Shown piece after piece: positions 10,441-25,149 of a stretch of 64,000 nucleotides of DNA. The notes under the pieces were generated by a model. That model saw nothing but the letters and a program-made list of their open reading frames with translations, did no database searches and was not told the origin of the DNA. Position numbers and translations under genes: made by a program. Position 1 is the stretch's first letter; each line of letters opens with the position of its first letter. The stretch is from Rhabdornis inornatus (taxonomy: Eukaryota; Chordata; Aves; Passeriformes; Rhabdornithidae), in assembly GCA_013397075.1 (NCBI GenBank), contig VWZS01004365.1, forward strand, positions 248,001-312,000, read 5' to 3'.

Positions 10441-13400
10441 AAAATGCATATAAATAAATAGATAATCATTGAGTAGGACTAAGGATACTGATTTAGCTGT
10501 GTATCTGAGGCTGATCTGATCTTTACAGGGTCCTGTGTCAATTCATACCACCACAGATCTAGTAGGAAGCTGGTAGGAAGGTGAGGACTAGCCAGAGACC
10601 AGTAAATCATTAAAGTATAAAAAAGATCTAAATTACCCTGAAAGATTTTGGGAACATTGTCTGATTAACTAGTGCAAAATGGAATTTAAAGGCAACCTGC
10701 AGAAAATTCCCTCAACAGCTAAGAGATAACAAAACACTGAGAACATGCTCCCGCATATACACAGCAAAGGTATGCCGCAGACAGTGATTGGAAGCTGATT
10801 TTAGGCATCTGAGTAATGAGTAATTAAATAAGAATAATGTTTTACTGCATATACTGGGAAAAGCTCTGTGTAAGAGTCTGCCTGTTAATCATTTTAAAAT
10901 CCCCACTCGACTATTTTTTCTCAATGAGTGGCTAGGAAGAATAATATTGTTTCAGTGACCTGGGACACTAAGGAAGCTTGAAGATAAGCTTCTCACAAAC
11001 ATGTCTGTCTATAAATAGCTATACTTCTTTTGGAAATGTTTTAGGCTGAGGGGACTTAAGTTTAATACTTTCTCTTTTGAAACCTTTCTGAAGGCAAATT
11101 TTGTATTTAAGGACAGAACAGGTCCAGTCCAGACATTGCTAGGAGGGAAGTAATGGCTTTTAAAAAGTGTTCTGAAAGTCACAAATACCTTTAATGTCCT
11201 GCGCTGCCTGCCTTATATCTCCCATGCAGGGAGTCTCATTTACCCAGTGTCTGCTCTACTGGCATCTTTCCAGTTTCTTTTTTAGGTATGCTCTCTTGAT
11301 TGCAGCAACTCCTGCACTTCATACAATAATGCAAACCCTTTATTAAGCTGACTTTTTTTTTATGGATTGGCACATAATTTGATGTATTTTTGACAGATTA
11401 GGAGACACTATGAAAGTGAGAACAGAACGGTGGTGTCTTACTGCTCCTGCAAAAAATACAGAATTTAAAAGCCTGAAAATGAGCTCTGTGTCCAAGAACC
11501 ATTTCAGATCCATGTATATGTCCCATCCGCCTCCATAGGCTCTATAATACAGGGCTTTGCTCCACAACGCTGTGTAAATAATGTAGAAGCAGCACATAGA
11601 AACACAAGAATACTTAAACAAGAATAGATCAGCTGTCCATAAACCTTAATAACCTGTTTCAGAATACCTTGACTGGGTATTCTCCTACCTGCGAAACAGG
11701 TTCCTACATCCGAATTAGATACTTTAGCAATTTTTGTTACTGCGGGGCAAGCGGACCCATTTAAGATCCAAATTATTTGGCTTATTTTAGGCGTGTGCTT
11801 TGAAGTAAGATGGATTGCTCAAAGTGGTATTTTTCTCCCTGTTAAGTGAAAAAAAGTCTAGATAAGTAGCTTGGATGTAGGCATCTGCATTTTGTCATAA
11901 ACACAGTCAAATAATTCCACCTCCATATTTTTTGCTTCATAGAAAGTACAGAATTCTCAAAACTTCTTAATTCCACTTCGAATTAGCTCATGAGATGATG
12001 CTTGAGGGTTAAAATTTAATTTTATGTTAAGTTACCACAAGTAATTGAGGTTGTTATGCTTTAAGTCTTCCTAGACATTTTGCTGAAGCAGTTTGTAGCA
12101 GCAGGACTGTCTATCTCTGCAGCTTGTTTCATGGCAGTCACTTAAAACATGTTACTTTTTAGTTCTATGCACTATATTATTTTTATTTTTAAAAATAATA
12201 CTTACATTTATTAATATTAAGAAAATACTTAGATTTTGTATTACTATTTATATCATGATAAGAAGTATATAGGAAAGAGGAAGGTTGGAAAATTATGTGA
12301 AGGAGTTCATAAATAAGAGGGAAAAGGGAATTGGGAAAAAGAGCAAAATACAAGCATAATAATAAAAGCAAAATCCTGGAAGATCTAGAAAGAAGAGGAG
12401 CAGAATGGAGACTAAAAGAGATGAGTAAGTGGGAAATAAATAGAGAGATCTGTGTAAGATCCTCAGGATCACTCATTATTGTGTAGAATTTCATAACATC
12501 ATTTCTATTTTTCTCTTTTTCAAACTTTACAGACTTTATCTTTTTCACCTTACAGGGTCTAAAGTCCACAGTCTCTATTCTTCCTCCCGTATACCTTATA
12601 ATTTTTTTTTATTTTTTAAGACATTTTTATTTTTGCTATGTCTATTATTGCACACACCTCTACACACCTGAGCACAGCTGTTAACCTACTTCTGTGTGAT
12701 AATTCCTGTGGTATGGAAACCACTGATGTCACTGTCACTCAAAGAGTAAGTTCAGCAGGTCCATTGCGTTTAGTAGTTGAAGAGAGCATTAATGCTGAAT
12801 CAAAATTTGATTTTTGTCTCAAGATTGGAATTACAGGTAACAATCTTTTAAAAACTTGAAGCTCTCCACTCTAAGGGTGGTTCTTTTCAAATTCTGTTCT
12901 GATTCTTGATATGAAGGAGGTAAAGTGTGGAAGACAGACATAAGAAGAGGACCAGTCATGGCTTAATCACATGATGTTCTGATTTCTTCCCATGTATTCC
13001 CAGCTCAGAACACTGAGCAGCAGTGAGTTGTCTATCCACACTTGCACATTTAACTATGTCTAGGACACGTCCAGGCAGTCTCACTATTAGGACAGTCCCT
13101 GGCACAGTTCTAGCCTGCGCCTATGAATGCTGCCCTTCTCTGAGACTTGGACGTTACAGAGTCCTGTAACTCATAATCAGCATTTTGAAAACAGCTGCAT
13201 TCTTCTAGTTGCCAAAGGCTTCAATGACAAAAATATGAACTCTTCCATGACTTCCGGGCTCAGCATCCACCATCGTTCCTAAGCAAATCAATTTTATTAA
13301 TAAAATTACAGCTTGAGAGGGTCCTGTAAAACTTTTCTTTTGACAACCATGTGCTGCTTAATGTGTATTTCAAAATGGGTGGTGCAAATAGGGGGGGAAT

Positions 13401-16400
13401 CCATCTGCAAGAGATAAACCTTTTTTTTTACCCCATGAAGAATATAAACAGGTCCCAGACAGAATTAACAAAGACTTTACAATTGTAAAGTTGAGAACAA
13501 TGGTGCAAACACTGCTCTTTCTACCTTGAGGGTGTTCAGGCTTTTCCAGTGTTAATGAAAGGAGACTCAGTTTCTTGTCACCTGCAGCACAGAGAAGTTC
13601 CACAAACTCACAAAGAAGATCAGCATTTTTTGAAATGCTGGCCCAGGATTTAAAGCATAACAGGATTCCCAGCTTCCTACTGACTTCAGTAGAAAGGTGA
13701 GGACCATGATGGGAGTTACGATTCCAATATAAATCTACTTGAGTTGACAGTCATACTATTCCTGAACTGACAAATGGCAGCCAAGGAAGAAGTAGTCAAG
13801 CTGAAGGGTCACTAGGGAAAAAAAGGAGCTTTGAAAGAGCAGTGCTAGTCTCTATGACAAGGGCTATAGTAATTGAATTTTGAAGAGACCTGACTGTTCA
13901 GATATTAAGTATTATACACTGCATTAGGAATTACATAACAGATAATACTAATGATTCTTATACAAGTGTTTGTTAAATCAGTAATTCACATTTAATGAAT
14001 AACCAATGGCCTTTTTTATAGGAGGGAATCCCACACTTAATTTCTGAGATTAATCTTATTTAAAGCAAAAATTCTCTTTCTGAATAGCTGGTAGTATTCA
14101 GCTTAAATTAGCATCTGCTGAAGTGAGCAGTTGAGCTTCATCTGACATTTATTAGGACAAATGCATAAAGGCTGTGCTGTGGCAATACCATTTAATTGTC
14201 AAGGCAATTAGTTGCCACTTTGGATATCAGAATTGTCACTGAGTTAAAAAATAAGGGAAGAAGACATGGCAGGAATAGTTTCCTTTTTAACTGGAAATTG
14301 TGTCTGAATTTTACATTAGTCATAGAAGCAAGAATCTGATGGCATAGGTCAGACCTGGATATAATAAGGAAAAAGTTATAATTTTAACAATGGTTGATCT
14401 TTTTGTGACTTCAAAGCAACTCCAAATTTTATAAAAAATTAGCTAAATCACTGGATGCTAGGCTAAAATTCTCTGTAATGTTTATGGTTTCCCTTATCTC
14501 CCTAGAAAAATCAGGATTATTTGTTTTATTTTCAACACTATGAAGATATTTCAAATCAAAAAAACCTTAATGCACGATTTTGTGGGCCTTACTTCATTTG
14601 CTCTGAAACATGCATAGAACTTCGTAAGCAAATCATATGTGCATGACTCTTACCTTTCACTATAAGAGTTTTCTTAATTTGAAGAAGATTAATATGATCA
14701 TATTCTTTCAATATACAAGTAAACTGGCCTCTGGCTGTATGAGTCTCTTTCTACTGTGCCCATTATTGTTCCTTTTGTTCTCAAATGTTATCTAGAGAAA
14801 TTTGAAGTCAGTTTTGCATATCTGCCATGTAATGTTAACAGAATAAAGCCAGAAAAGTAGAGTGTAGAAATGGGATTTCTTTTTGCTCAAGGCTCTGATA
14901 AAAGTGCAGTGTCTGGAAGTCTATACTCTGGCAGCTTGTACAACGGCTGGCCTTTGGATTAATATAGGAATGCAAAGCCACAAGTCCTTAATCTTCATAA
15001 AGAATGACAACCATCTCTAAATGGCTAGAGCCTGCACTTTCATCCCTTCCTTCTCTGCTCCTCACCAAAGTGTGATTTATTGATTTCAATTCTCTCCAGA
15101 TAAACTTCTACAGTCCATATTTTTTGTGTGTTGGCCATTTCTGTATCTGGACAGATGGGAAAAGGTTCTTAGGTGATTCTCTGCTTTATAAAGGGGAAAT
15201 TAGGAGAATTTTAAATCAAGCTCTAGGAAGAATTTAGTGAGATTTTTATTTTGGCTATGCTGGAGACCTCTGGGCTATGTTGTGATCCATCTGTGTAGAG
15301 AGAGAATTTTGCTTATCTCAGCTGCCATTTACCAGCCCTGCAACAGTGGCAATGCATCTCATACATACTTTCAAGACTATTTCCAGCCATCTCCCAAAGT
15401 TCACTATATTTTTACCATAAGACAGATGATCTTGTCTATTTTCTGAGCAATACCAAACAAGACTTGGTTAACTAATAGCTGTATTATAATTTAATTAGCT
15501 TCCACACATTATTTCTTTCTGAGCAGAGGTCTAGAACTTGTGGAGACCAGCACTTCAAAACTTGGGAAAGTAATATTTTCTCTCAGAGGAAGGAAATTAA
15601 AAGTTTGAGCTACAAATGAAAGATTGAATCCTTAAAATGTATAGATCAATTGATTTTGGGTTATCTTCTTTTGTTGGAGTGAGAGGCAAACATATTGAAA
15701 TGAATGGAAGCTCCAGATAGCCTCTACATAGTTGAAATCAAACTGAGATATGATTGCAGTAGTGTCAAGATGTTGTGATTTATCTGTGATTACCTGCAAG
15801 TCCAGCAAAACAAGAGAGGCTGATACCACCAGGATTTAAGAGATTTCACACTTTTCCCATCATGGTGTTTCTGCTCTTTTTTATTGTCTGCCTTCTTTTA
15901 AACACTTGTTGATCTCTATTGTGATCTTGACTACACTGTCTTTACTCATAATGATTGCTGCTATATCCACTCCCAGGAAAATTCTTTCTTAGTGAACTTA
16001 AATATAAAGCAAACATCCTTGGTGATCAACTTTACTCAGAAGGCACTACTCTTCCTTTTTTTTTTTTTTAATCAGTCGTTATTCTAGGGCAAACTTTTGA
16101 AATATGCAACAACTGATGCTCATTTCAAATCTATGTAGCATCTTCCTGTACTGTTTTGATAAGGGGCCCTGGTCATTCTCTGGTATTTCCTGAAGTGCAT
16201 TTTTTCCAGAAATGAAGCACATGGTTATTGTCAACAGAAACCTGTGGTCAAGCTTGGTTTTGATTTCTCCACTAGCTGGAAGGAAATAAAAAACTAAACT
16301 TGTTACTTCCATCTATCCTGACTCACAGCTGGTTCTGTATTGGTTTAGTTACACTTCAAATGTTCTGCTGTATGAGCTTTGATCAGTAAAACATGGTTAA

Positions 16401-19400
16401 GTATCTCATTTTGCTTTGAGAAAAGAAAATAAGCAGGTCTTTATAACAGACATCAGCATTTTTTTATTTGACAGGGAATTTTAGGATATTACAATTTTTC
16501 TTCTGAAGTCAAATGTACACCTTAAAACAGAGATATCTTCAGTTTGGGCCATTGTATCATACAATGTAGAGGTAGTTACTCAAAATGCAGGGAGAATGAA
16601 GTCAGTCATTGCCCGTCAAATGCAAATACAAAATAAACCACAAACATGAGTAAAGAAACACAAGAATTATCTTCCATAAATTCAGGTGCCTGCTGTTCAC
16701 TTCTGTAGTATAGAGTCACTTTTGTCCACCTAACACTTATATTTTATCCTTTCTCAGGAGACAGCTATTTGAGTGCAATAATTTGAATCTCTGAGATTGC
16801 TTAAAACTCACAAAACTGAGAACCACAGAAATTGGTAATGGAGAAAAGAGTAATAAACAGAAATAGCTTTGGTGCTCTACAAAGGAGAATACCCGTTGTG
16901 AATGGCAGCAACTTTCTAGTGTCTATAAACATAGGGAAGAAAAGGTACTGTTGTTCTACAGCCGTGATAGTTTTCAAAGCAATGCTACCTGCAGAGGTTG
17001 TCAAGAAAGCAGAAAAACCACAATAACCCCCACATCTCTAGCATTCCACATTCCACTTATTTCACCCAAGGCTGCATATTTATTTTGAGATTAATTTGGT
17101 GCATGTAGTGTACAGTTGCCAAGTTTTTTTTTTGCTATTTAAATCTTCAATTCCAAAGCTATGTATTAATCCTATTACTGCTAATTGAGAGAAGTCTGCA
17201 ATCTTTTTGAGTTAGGTGAAGTTCAAGTTGTAATTGGTATCAAAGAAAGGCACAGTGCAAGAACTGAATATTAATATTTAACTCTTGCCATTTTATTATT
17301 TCCACTTAAAAATCACAGCAGTGGTTAAAAGACCTTTTTATGAGGTCATGAGGGTAGTGAATTGGAGACTATGGGATGAGATTTTTCATTCATGCAGCAA
17401 GATTGACAAAAATTGCTTTGTAAGAAATGTAAATGAAAAATTATATTGGCACCCAGTAGTACTGGTTATAGCCACTGGTTTCTCAGTATTCCCATTAAGA
17501 AATTTTCCTTGTAGGTTAAGTACCTGCATTGTAAAATTTTGCTCAAGGCTAATACAGCATGCAAGGTTCTAACCCAGGAGCTATTTTGTTCCAAATCTTC
17601 CATTTAGCCTTTTGCAGATAACTGTAGTTTTAGATGATGTTTTGAACTTCAGTACTTTTTAAACTGTTCTTTTAAAGAAAAACATCTCATAAGATATGCA
17701 CACAATGGTGGATTAATTGCTCATGATAGAAAATAAGGACAAAAGCCACCCAGGACAAAGACGATGCCTTTGATATCAGATCCCTAATCAAGTACATTTA
17801 TTTGTACATCTGTTCAAAGACACAAATGGCAAATTTTTTCAAAGGTCAGAGAAATTAGAAGAAAAATGGCCATTGACTTGGTGGCTTTGGAAATAATTTC
17901 TACCCCTGAATAAACAGTATTTGGAACACCAGTTAACGAAGAATTTTTCCAAGTTTTATTTTGTCTATTTTTCTGAGATTTATGCATTGGGAATTACAGG
18001 CTCTCTCTTTAATCATACCCATAAAGCATGTTCACTATTATACCCTTGGGACTGCTATAATCAATCCTTTGTGATCAAACTGGATGGAGACCAGAAAGAA
18101 GGAATCATTTCAGAACTGTATCTAGTTGAAATATCACAAAAACCATGGGGAAAAAAAGGTACTTAAGAGGAAGAAAAATGATAAGAGGCAATGTTGGAAG
18201 TCAGAGTAAACAAGCAAAGAGATCAAAACATGGAAAGAAAGCAAAGAAGAGAAAAAAATTAGGAAGAACAACACTGAAAACAGCAGAGAAAAGTGGATAC
18301 AGCTTGAAATACTGCATTTCCACCATTCACTTTACCATCTCACTAGAGATGACAAATTGAGATAACGATTATTTTTTCTGATGAAAGTGTTTTCCATCAT
18401 ATGAACGTTGAAGATAGTCTAAAGCAGTCATTTGACCAAAATTCATAACAGCAATGGTAGAAAATCTGGTTCCAAAGTGAGATACTTGATTCTAAACACT
18501 TGCTCTGTCTACTATGATTGCAGAAAAATGCACAGATAATCACAACTTTATTTGTTTGCAAATTTTTCCATTAATATTTTATATTAATTTACTTCAGAGT
18601 TTGTTACATTCAAAGACCTTGCAAGCTCAGGCCAAAAGTGGCTCCATGAAGGCCTGATAACTTTGCGAGGAGCAATGATGTAACTGTAGTTGCAGTCAAT
18701 TCCTTATGCAGAAGAAAACTCAATTGCTTTCTAAAGTGAACGAAAGGAAAAGGTTTCATTTGGCTTTTTTTTCCTTTTTTTTCCCTAACAAGAGGTTATG
18801 AAACTAATACTGGGTTGGAACTACATGATAAATATAACCTTATAACTCAGTGCTGTTACAAAACGCAGATATATTTCTAAAGAACAAATTCCAGTTTTGG
18901 TTCATATCTGGACCATTAATACTTGAACTGTGTCCTGACTTCTTTATATTGAAAAAGGCAGACTATATTTACAGAATAAAGGATGTGAATAATTAAAAAA
19001 TAGATTGCATTAGGTCTTGAGATAAGCTATGATATCTAACACATAAAGAAAAAATGTATTGCTACTACAAGCTCTAACTGACTTAGTGAGAATTTTGCCT
19101 TGAAAAATTCAATGGAACTGAATAAAAATAAGCAATGTCATCCACTTCATACTACTGAAAATGTGAATTTCATGGCTTAAGTGATAATACTGATACTTAC
19201 AATATATTTCATACATAGTACTTGAAGAATCATCTAGTTCATTCAAACTCCAAAATTATTTCCCTCTCTAGATTTTTTTACTCAGTTAATAAAAATGACA
19301 ACAAGATTTGAATACAAGCAGTCAGTTTATACCTTTTGGGGGTTCGGGGTCCTCGAGTCCAGTATCCTTTTCTATACATTTATGTTAAGCAATTTTCTGG

Positions 19401-19666
19401 CCTCCACTGAAATTTTGACAATACCATATAAATTTAATGTTTCATGCCCCACAGTCTGACTGTGAGGAAGGTATCACATGTTGCAGGGAAAAATTAAAGA
19501 TGCAGAGACATAAATTAATTTCCTCATAGTATAAGGTTTAGCTTGCATAAATGCCTACATGGATCCAGCTTTTTAGTCATGTAAGTAATAGGCATCTAAT
19601 TAAACTTAGTTGCCCAAGTCTCCTTCTGTGATGAACCATAAGAGAGGAGCATGTCCAGAAGAATGA
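10441..19666. other. Non-coding DNA, no gene seen
   Basis: AT-rich sequence with no recognisable exon. It contains purine-rich tracts near 12,245-12,430 and 18,145-18,295 and short homopolymer runs (for example T near 16,060 and G near 13,390). The longest open frames (12189-12569 minus, 17285-17572 plus, 18145-18360 plus) show only compositional bias and no domain. Confidence 0.6.
18145..18295. repeat. Purine-rich low-complexity tract
   Basis: The + strand is dominated by A and G runs. It produces a lysine- and arginine-rich open frame (18145-18360) that looks basic but has no nuclear-protein domain. It resembles the tract at 8,221-8,340 in composition, though not in exact sequence. Confidence 0.6.
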
Positions 19667-19812
19667 AAAAAAAAAAANNNNNNNNNNNNNNNNNNNNNNN
19701 NNNNNNNNNNNNNNNNNNNNNNNNNNNNNNNNNNNNNNNNNNNNNNNNNNNNNNNNNNNNNNNNNNNNNNNNNNNNNNNNNNNNNNNNNNNNNNNNNNNN
19801 NAAAAAAAAATC
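19667..19812. other. Assembly gap inside a poly-A run
   Basis: Positions 19,678-19,801 are 124 Ns flanked on both sides by A-only runs. The homopolymer is a likely cause of the break, for example a retroposon tail or an expanded A tract. The minus-strand open frame running through the Ns is an artefact. The true length of the gap is unknown. Confidence 0.97.
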
Positions 19813-22800
19813 CTGCTTTTATAGGAAGTCTCCCAGGGGTATCTGAAAGTGATTCACTTTCTGGAGATTCTTTCAATTGTATTGTCCAAAAGACAGACTT
19901 TTTCATAATGTAGACTAGAAAACTACCTCTTAGAGATGAATGTCACTTGTGATAAATGCTCAAAATTATCCAGGGACTCAAGTTCAGGTAGGAAATTGCA
20001 CCTGAATCTTTAATGTCTTTGAGTAACAGGTAACCACTGAGCTATTCTTCTTGCAACCCAGATGATCTTCCTCTAGAGACTGAGTCCACTTCTCTTATAG
20101 CCAAGTGAAGCATGAAGTCTTTTCTTCCCCTCAAGTCAGTAATGTGCATTTCATTCTTTCACAGCAGGATTACAACAAATACTGCTCTACTAATGACTGT
20201 GAGATGCCAAAGCGTTTTTAGGATAGTGATGTAGACAACTTTACCACCTGCCTGACATTGTGCTCATCTTACACTGACCACTGGTAGAAGTAGGACAAGA
20301 TGAATTGGTAATATGATGTCTTCTGATATCTAACACAAAATATTTCGTATTAGATGTTGTGTGTTAACTTTCTGGAGTAGCCACAATGTAAAAATTTTCT
20401 ACATTAGTTCTGCAGTGAAACAAATATTGCTTCCCTGCAGGCTGGCTAAGGATTGCCACCTGCAAGCCAAAAGACCTGGGACCAATTTCAAAGCCCACTG
20501 ATGGCTTTTTGACTTTATTGAGCTTTTCTTTCAGTCTACAGAAGCAGCATTTTTAGGGTTACCTGAAGAATCACTCTGTTTTCAGATAGAAAAATAGCTG
20601 TGAAAATGTTTTGAAAGCATTCCATCCAGTGATACTTTCAAGAGACTTGGTCTGACCACACACTCCACTGATTTGTACTTAAAATGTTATTAAAAAAACA
20701 TGCTATGGAAGGTATTATTTCGGATCATAGACAATAAAACTTAAGGAGAATCCATCTCTTTAGAGCCCTGTGTCTTTTTGAATAAAATTGGACACAAGTA
20801 AATTGAAAAACACCCAAACAAATCCATGAACCTTTTCTACACTCTTATTTGAAATCTTTATATAAAGTCAGGGCTCAGTGTGTACAGGGTTATTTTAAGC
20901 ACAGTTTCTACCAAAAGAACTGCTGATGACATTTCAGAAGTGATTCCCTCACTGCTGTGCTCCAGTTAATGGGCCACTCTTGTGATAGCAGCAGTATTGC
21001 TTCTAAAAATGATCTGCTACAGATAGAAACATCTTTTTCTGCATTATGCCCATTGATTAAAAAAAACATAGTAAAACCTTATCCGTGGAACGCAGACTTG
21101 GAGGAAATGACACTTAATGGACTTTATTCTGAAAAATAATAAGAGAATCTACTAGAAGGAGTAGGGTCTTTTCAACCATTTTTTCCCTGATAATTTGGTA
21201 TACTTAATATATAAATATACCTATGACTCCCTGTAAGCATAGATATACCTGCTTAAAAGACATTCTATATGTATGTGTGGAACTGTATATAAAGGTCAAA
21301 AGCTGTGAGGAGTGGTCCATTGTCACTCCACTGAATAGGACACCATAAATATGCATATGAGCACTGAACCAGTGCTCCCAAATGCCTGCTCCCTAAAAGT
21401 CTGATCTCTTGTTATTCATAATGGATCAACAGTTTAATTACAGAAATAAGCACCTTGTAATCAAACAGACAAGCAGCCTGTGATTGCTGTTGAGGCAGTT
21501 GTGATACTGTTTATTGCATTTGCACTAGATCAGGTGCTTAGATGAGGCACATTAAACTGATATTCCCAAAAATGTCTTTATGAGTAGGAAATGCAGTCTC
21601 CATGATTTCAGTTAATTTGTGAGTGCCGAATTATATAGCAAACAAGTGAATATATAATTTTTGCTTCTCATCAGTAGTACCTAAACTCTCCAAAGTGTCA
21701 ACAGTATTAATCTACTTAATCTGAAGTACTCTACCAATGTTTTTTTCTACAACTACTTTTTTCACAGTTAGAAGATGAATGTGGATTTTCTTTTTAACTT
21801 CATGGTGTTACTCCAAATAGAAGTGTATTCTTTTATGCAGCTTCCTTGCTGCCAGTGTTGGCTATATTCAGCTCACTGGATTAGTTTGTGACTCTTAAGT
21901 TCATAATGTGTCTTAGTTCTCTCAGAAAATATTTCTGAAATACTCACTGAAAAGGGAATATGCCCAGGTGAAATATTAAATGACTCTTCAAGACTTCAAC
22001 AGATACAATATACATTTTTAATTCAATGCCTTTCAGTATGCAAGTCACTGCAATTTCAATTATTATATATTATTCAGAAATTTGATCATACAAGACACTG
22101 ATGACATAATTTGAGAAACTCCTAAGACTTCAGAAACTTAAAAGAAAGATTGGAGCTTGTGTTCACCTGCTTGAAACCCACTTTAGTGTAGACTGATTCA
22201 GGTCTGGTTTTCAGAAGGTTTTATGCTTCTTTTTCCCCTCCAATATTTTAATATGAATTTTACTGCATCAGATTTTTCTCCTATACATGCCCTGTCTAAA
22301 TCCTTTTCCACCTTCAATATATGCTACTTACTATGTATTAAACCCAATGAAGTTATACTCCCTATCATATGTGTTTTTTACCTTTCAGTCAACATTAAAA
22401 TTGGAGAGTTGTTTCAAAAGAGTTCTTCACATTATGAGAGAATACAATATTAAAAAAAAATTCGTTGAAAGAGCAGGAGCATTATTCGTTCTGTATTGTC
22501 TCATCTTCATATTGTCGTAGATGTAGTTTTTCTGGGATTCTAAAGGATACCATTGTGACTTTGTAACTTCTCTGAAATCAGCTGAGAGTTTTGGATTTTG
22601 GGTGAAACCTCCTAAAATTCCTGCAAACTCAGATTCAATAACTATATTTGATTTTTGTTTTAATAAGGGGGTATACTGAAGAAATCTAGATTTTCTTGTT
22701 ATCTCCTATAGGGTGAGCGGTTCTTTAGGTTGTTCTGTATTCAATAAATAAAAACCTTTTCAATATGCCTCAGAGTGAAGCATGTTCCACGAAGTTCAGT

Positions 22801-23650
22801 TTCAAAGTGACACCCATTGCCCTCCCAAGGCAGCAATATTTGATCATTTTTAGCATAGCTTCCTAAAGAAATGTGGCGTGTTTTGATTGCAACTGCCATC
22901 TATTTGCTCCTCATAAACCTTCCTTTCCTTCCATCTCAATGTTTTTGATCCTGCAGTCCAGGTTCAATACAGCTGCCTTGAGGAGCCATGGAAATCCACA
23001 GACAGATAGGGAAAAAAGCATAAACTGTACAATAGGAAAAGATAGCTTTTAATGAGTCCTCAGAGTAATGAGCAAGGGCAGCAGATGAGTGGGGATGCTC
23101 GGGTTTATGTGGGCTCAGGAGCCCGTGTGCTGAAAGCTCCCTTCCCTGGCAGGACATGTGATCACCTCCTGGAAGGTGCAGTGCAGTGATCATGGAATAC
23201 AATCCGAAACTGGGTAACTTGGAGTCTAGAGAGAGAAAGCTTTAAGGGAAATAGAACAGAAATCTACAGGAAACAGCAGTGTGTTGCTTTCACTATTCAT
23301 GGAAGAGCTTGTTCATATGGAACATTCAAATTATACTGTGTATATGTAAAATTCTCATTATAAGAGACACTACTGCAATATTTTATTTATCATAATTCTT
23401 CAGCTTACACTTATTTTAAGGCTGATCCTCTGTGTCTATTTTTGCACCACAGGTTTTTAAGGTAGTGTAACAAATCAATGCTTTTGAGTGGTGTGTTGAA
23501 TTTTGAACCAGGTTTTGTGGATTTTTGCTAAGCTTACAATGTTCCACATCTGAAAATAGATACCCTTTTCATGTGAACACTTGAGGTCCCTTATCTACTT
23601 CAGCAAAGTCCTGTTCAGTGCAGAAAAGTTAATGGAAAATGTATAATATT

Positions 23651-23681
23651 GACGATGATGATGATGATGGTGATGATGATC
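23651..23681. repeat. (GAT)n trinucleotide microsatellite
   Basis: A run of GAT units with one GAC and one GGT interruption, about ten units in total. It lies in non-coding sequence. Confidence 0.9.
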
Positions 23682-25149
23682 ATTCCTGCACTTATTATTC
23701 AGAAAAAGCTCCTAATCAATACCAATAATTTCAAATGAGAACAATAGGCTTTTTCTACTGTTTAAAATTATATCCTGCTTACTAGAAAAGAGAGAGGATC
23801 TAAAATAAGATGCAATTCCCCGGGAAAAAAGCTCAATTTCTGAATTGTGTTACTGAAAGTAGAAAGATGAATTAATGTGACTAATTTCAGAATCAATCTT
23901 GCTGTATTTAACACACAGCTGGTCTTGGACTACAGCATTGTAAATGAAATTAAGAAGTAGTTTGATAGAACCCTTTATGTATTTTATTTATCACATTCCT
24001 GACAAGAGTCCTAACTTGTTTCCACTTTGGAAAAACAGGTGTTTTTTAGCTTATTGATGTCAGTTCTTACAGGGTTCAGATGCTCAGGTTTAAGTTTGCC
24101 AGGGCAACATATTTTACATACAGTTAAGAATATAGTTGAGAATAGCTACTTTTTCTCTAAGCAGTTTTGTTGCTGTTTGTGCTCTTTTTCAAGCTCAAAT
24201 CAATTGTTCTTGTAGGCAATCAACCCCTATTTCTGTTCCCTGCTGTATTCCACACCTAGTGCAATTTCAGCTTATGTTGTGGGTCTTGGTGGCCTTTTAT
24301 TAGTGTTCTGATGTACAAGCTCAATATTAATCTGTAAGCTGTAAAAATATGAGTTCCTGTTCCTCCTGATTACCCAGGGAGAAAACATTTTACATTTCAT
24401 ACAGGTTTGGACATAGAGAAAAGAATCTAGAAGACTTCCAAACTTAGCTACCACACAGGATCTGGGACTTCTGATAGACCTTTGCACTGGGCTGCTCCCA
24501 TGGAAGTTGTGAGGAGCTGATATTGACCTCACAACAGAGCATTTTCAGAAGCCTCTGCTGAGACTGAAACAGGTTGTAGTCAGAAGTTATTGGATAATTC
24601 TGGTTTGTTCCACCAGATCAGTGCCCCAGTGTGAGAAACATTATACAGACATAGCGAGCCACTTCCTTAAGGGCCTTGCAGCTTTAAAAGATTTTATTGA
24701 CATCTTAAACTTTAAAAGTTTCAATGTCAAATCCAGAAGTATAGAAAAAAGTGGAAAGGATAGCAGTAATTATTCAATGCAGATACTGAAGTTGTATGTT
24801 TGTTTAAATACTGCTGATATTTTACTTTTCTGCATTAAAAAAAATAGTTGGAGCTATATCTGAAACAAAAAGTCTCAGTTCTCTGAAATAAAGAGCCATT
24901 CTTGGCTCAGATGATCACTTCAATGAGTGGGGTTCGGGGTTTCTGAAAAGTCCTGAAATGTTCCTGTAAAAATGAAATCTACCTGAAAAATTAGAACTCT
25001 GTACAAAGTAAATTTAATTGGCTTTTTCAGTGTAGAAAAGCAATACTTAGAAATTTAGAAAACTGACATATAGAAATTATCTTGCACACTGAAACTGCAA
25101 ATTCTCCACTGTCTTGCCCAGAATGGGTTATTTCATCTCTGCTTTAAAT

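Noticed and set aside
18145..18360. Lysine- and arginine-rich 71-codon plus-strand frame resembling a basic nuclear or ribosomal protein tail
   Set aside because: It is explained by the purine-rich tract. No complete ribosomal or chromatin protein motif is present.
18805..18845. Possible CR1 3' end ('gggttggaactacatgat')
   Set aside because: Only about 18 bases resemble the CR1 3' UTR, and the flanks do not continue the match.
19577..19906. 109-codon minus-strand open frame with unknown residues
   Set aside because: It passes through 124 Ns in a poly-A gap, so it is an assembly artefact.
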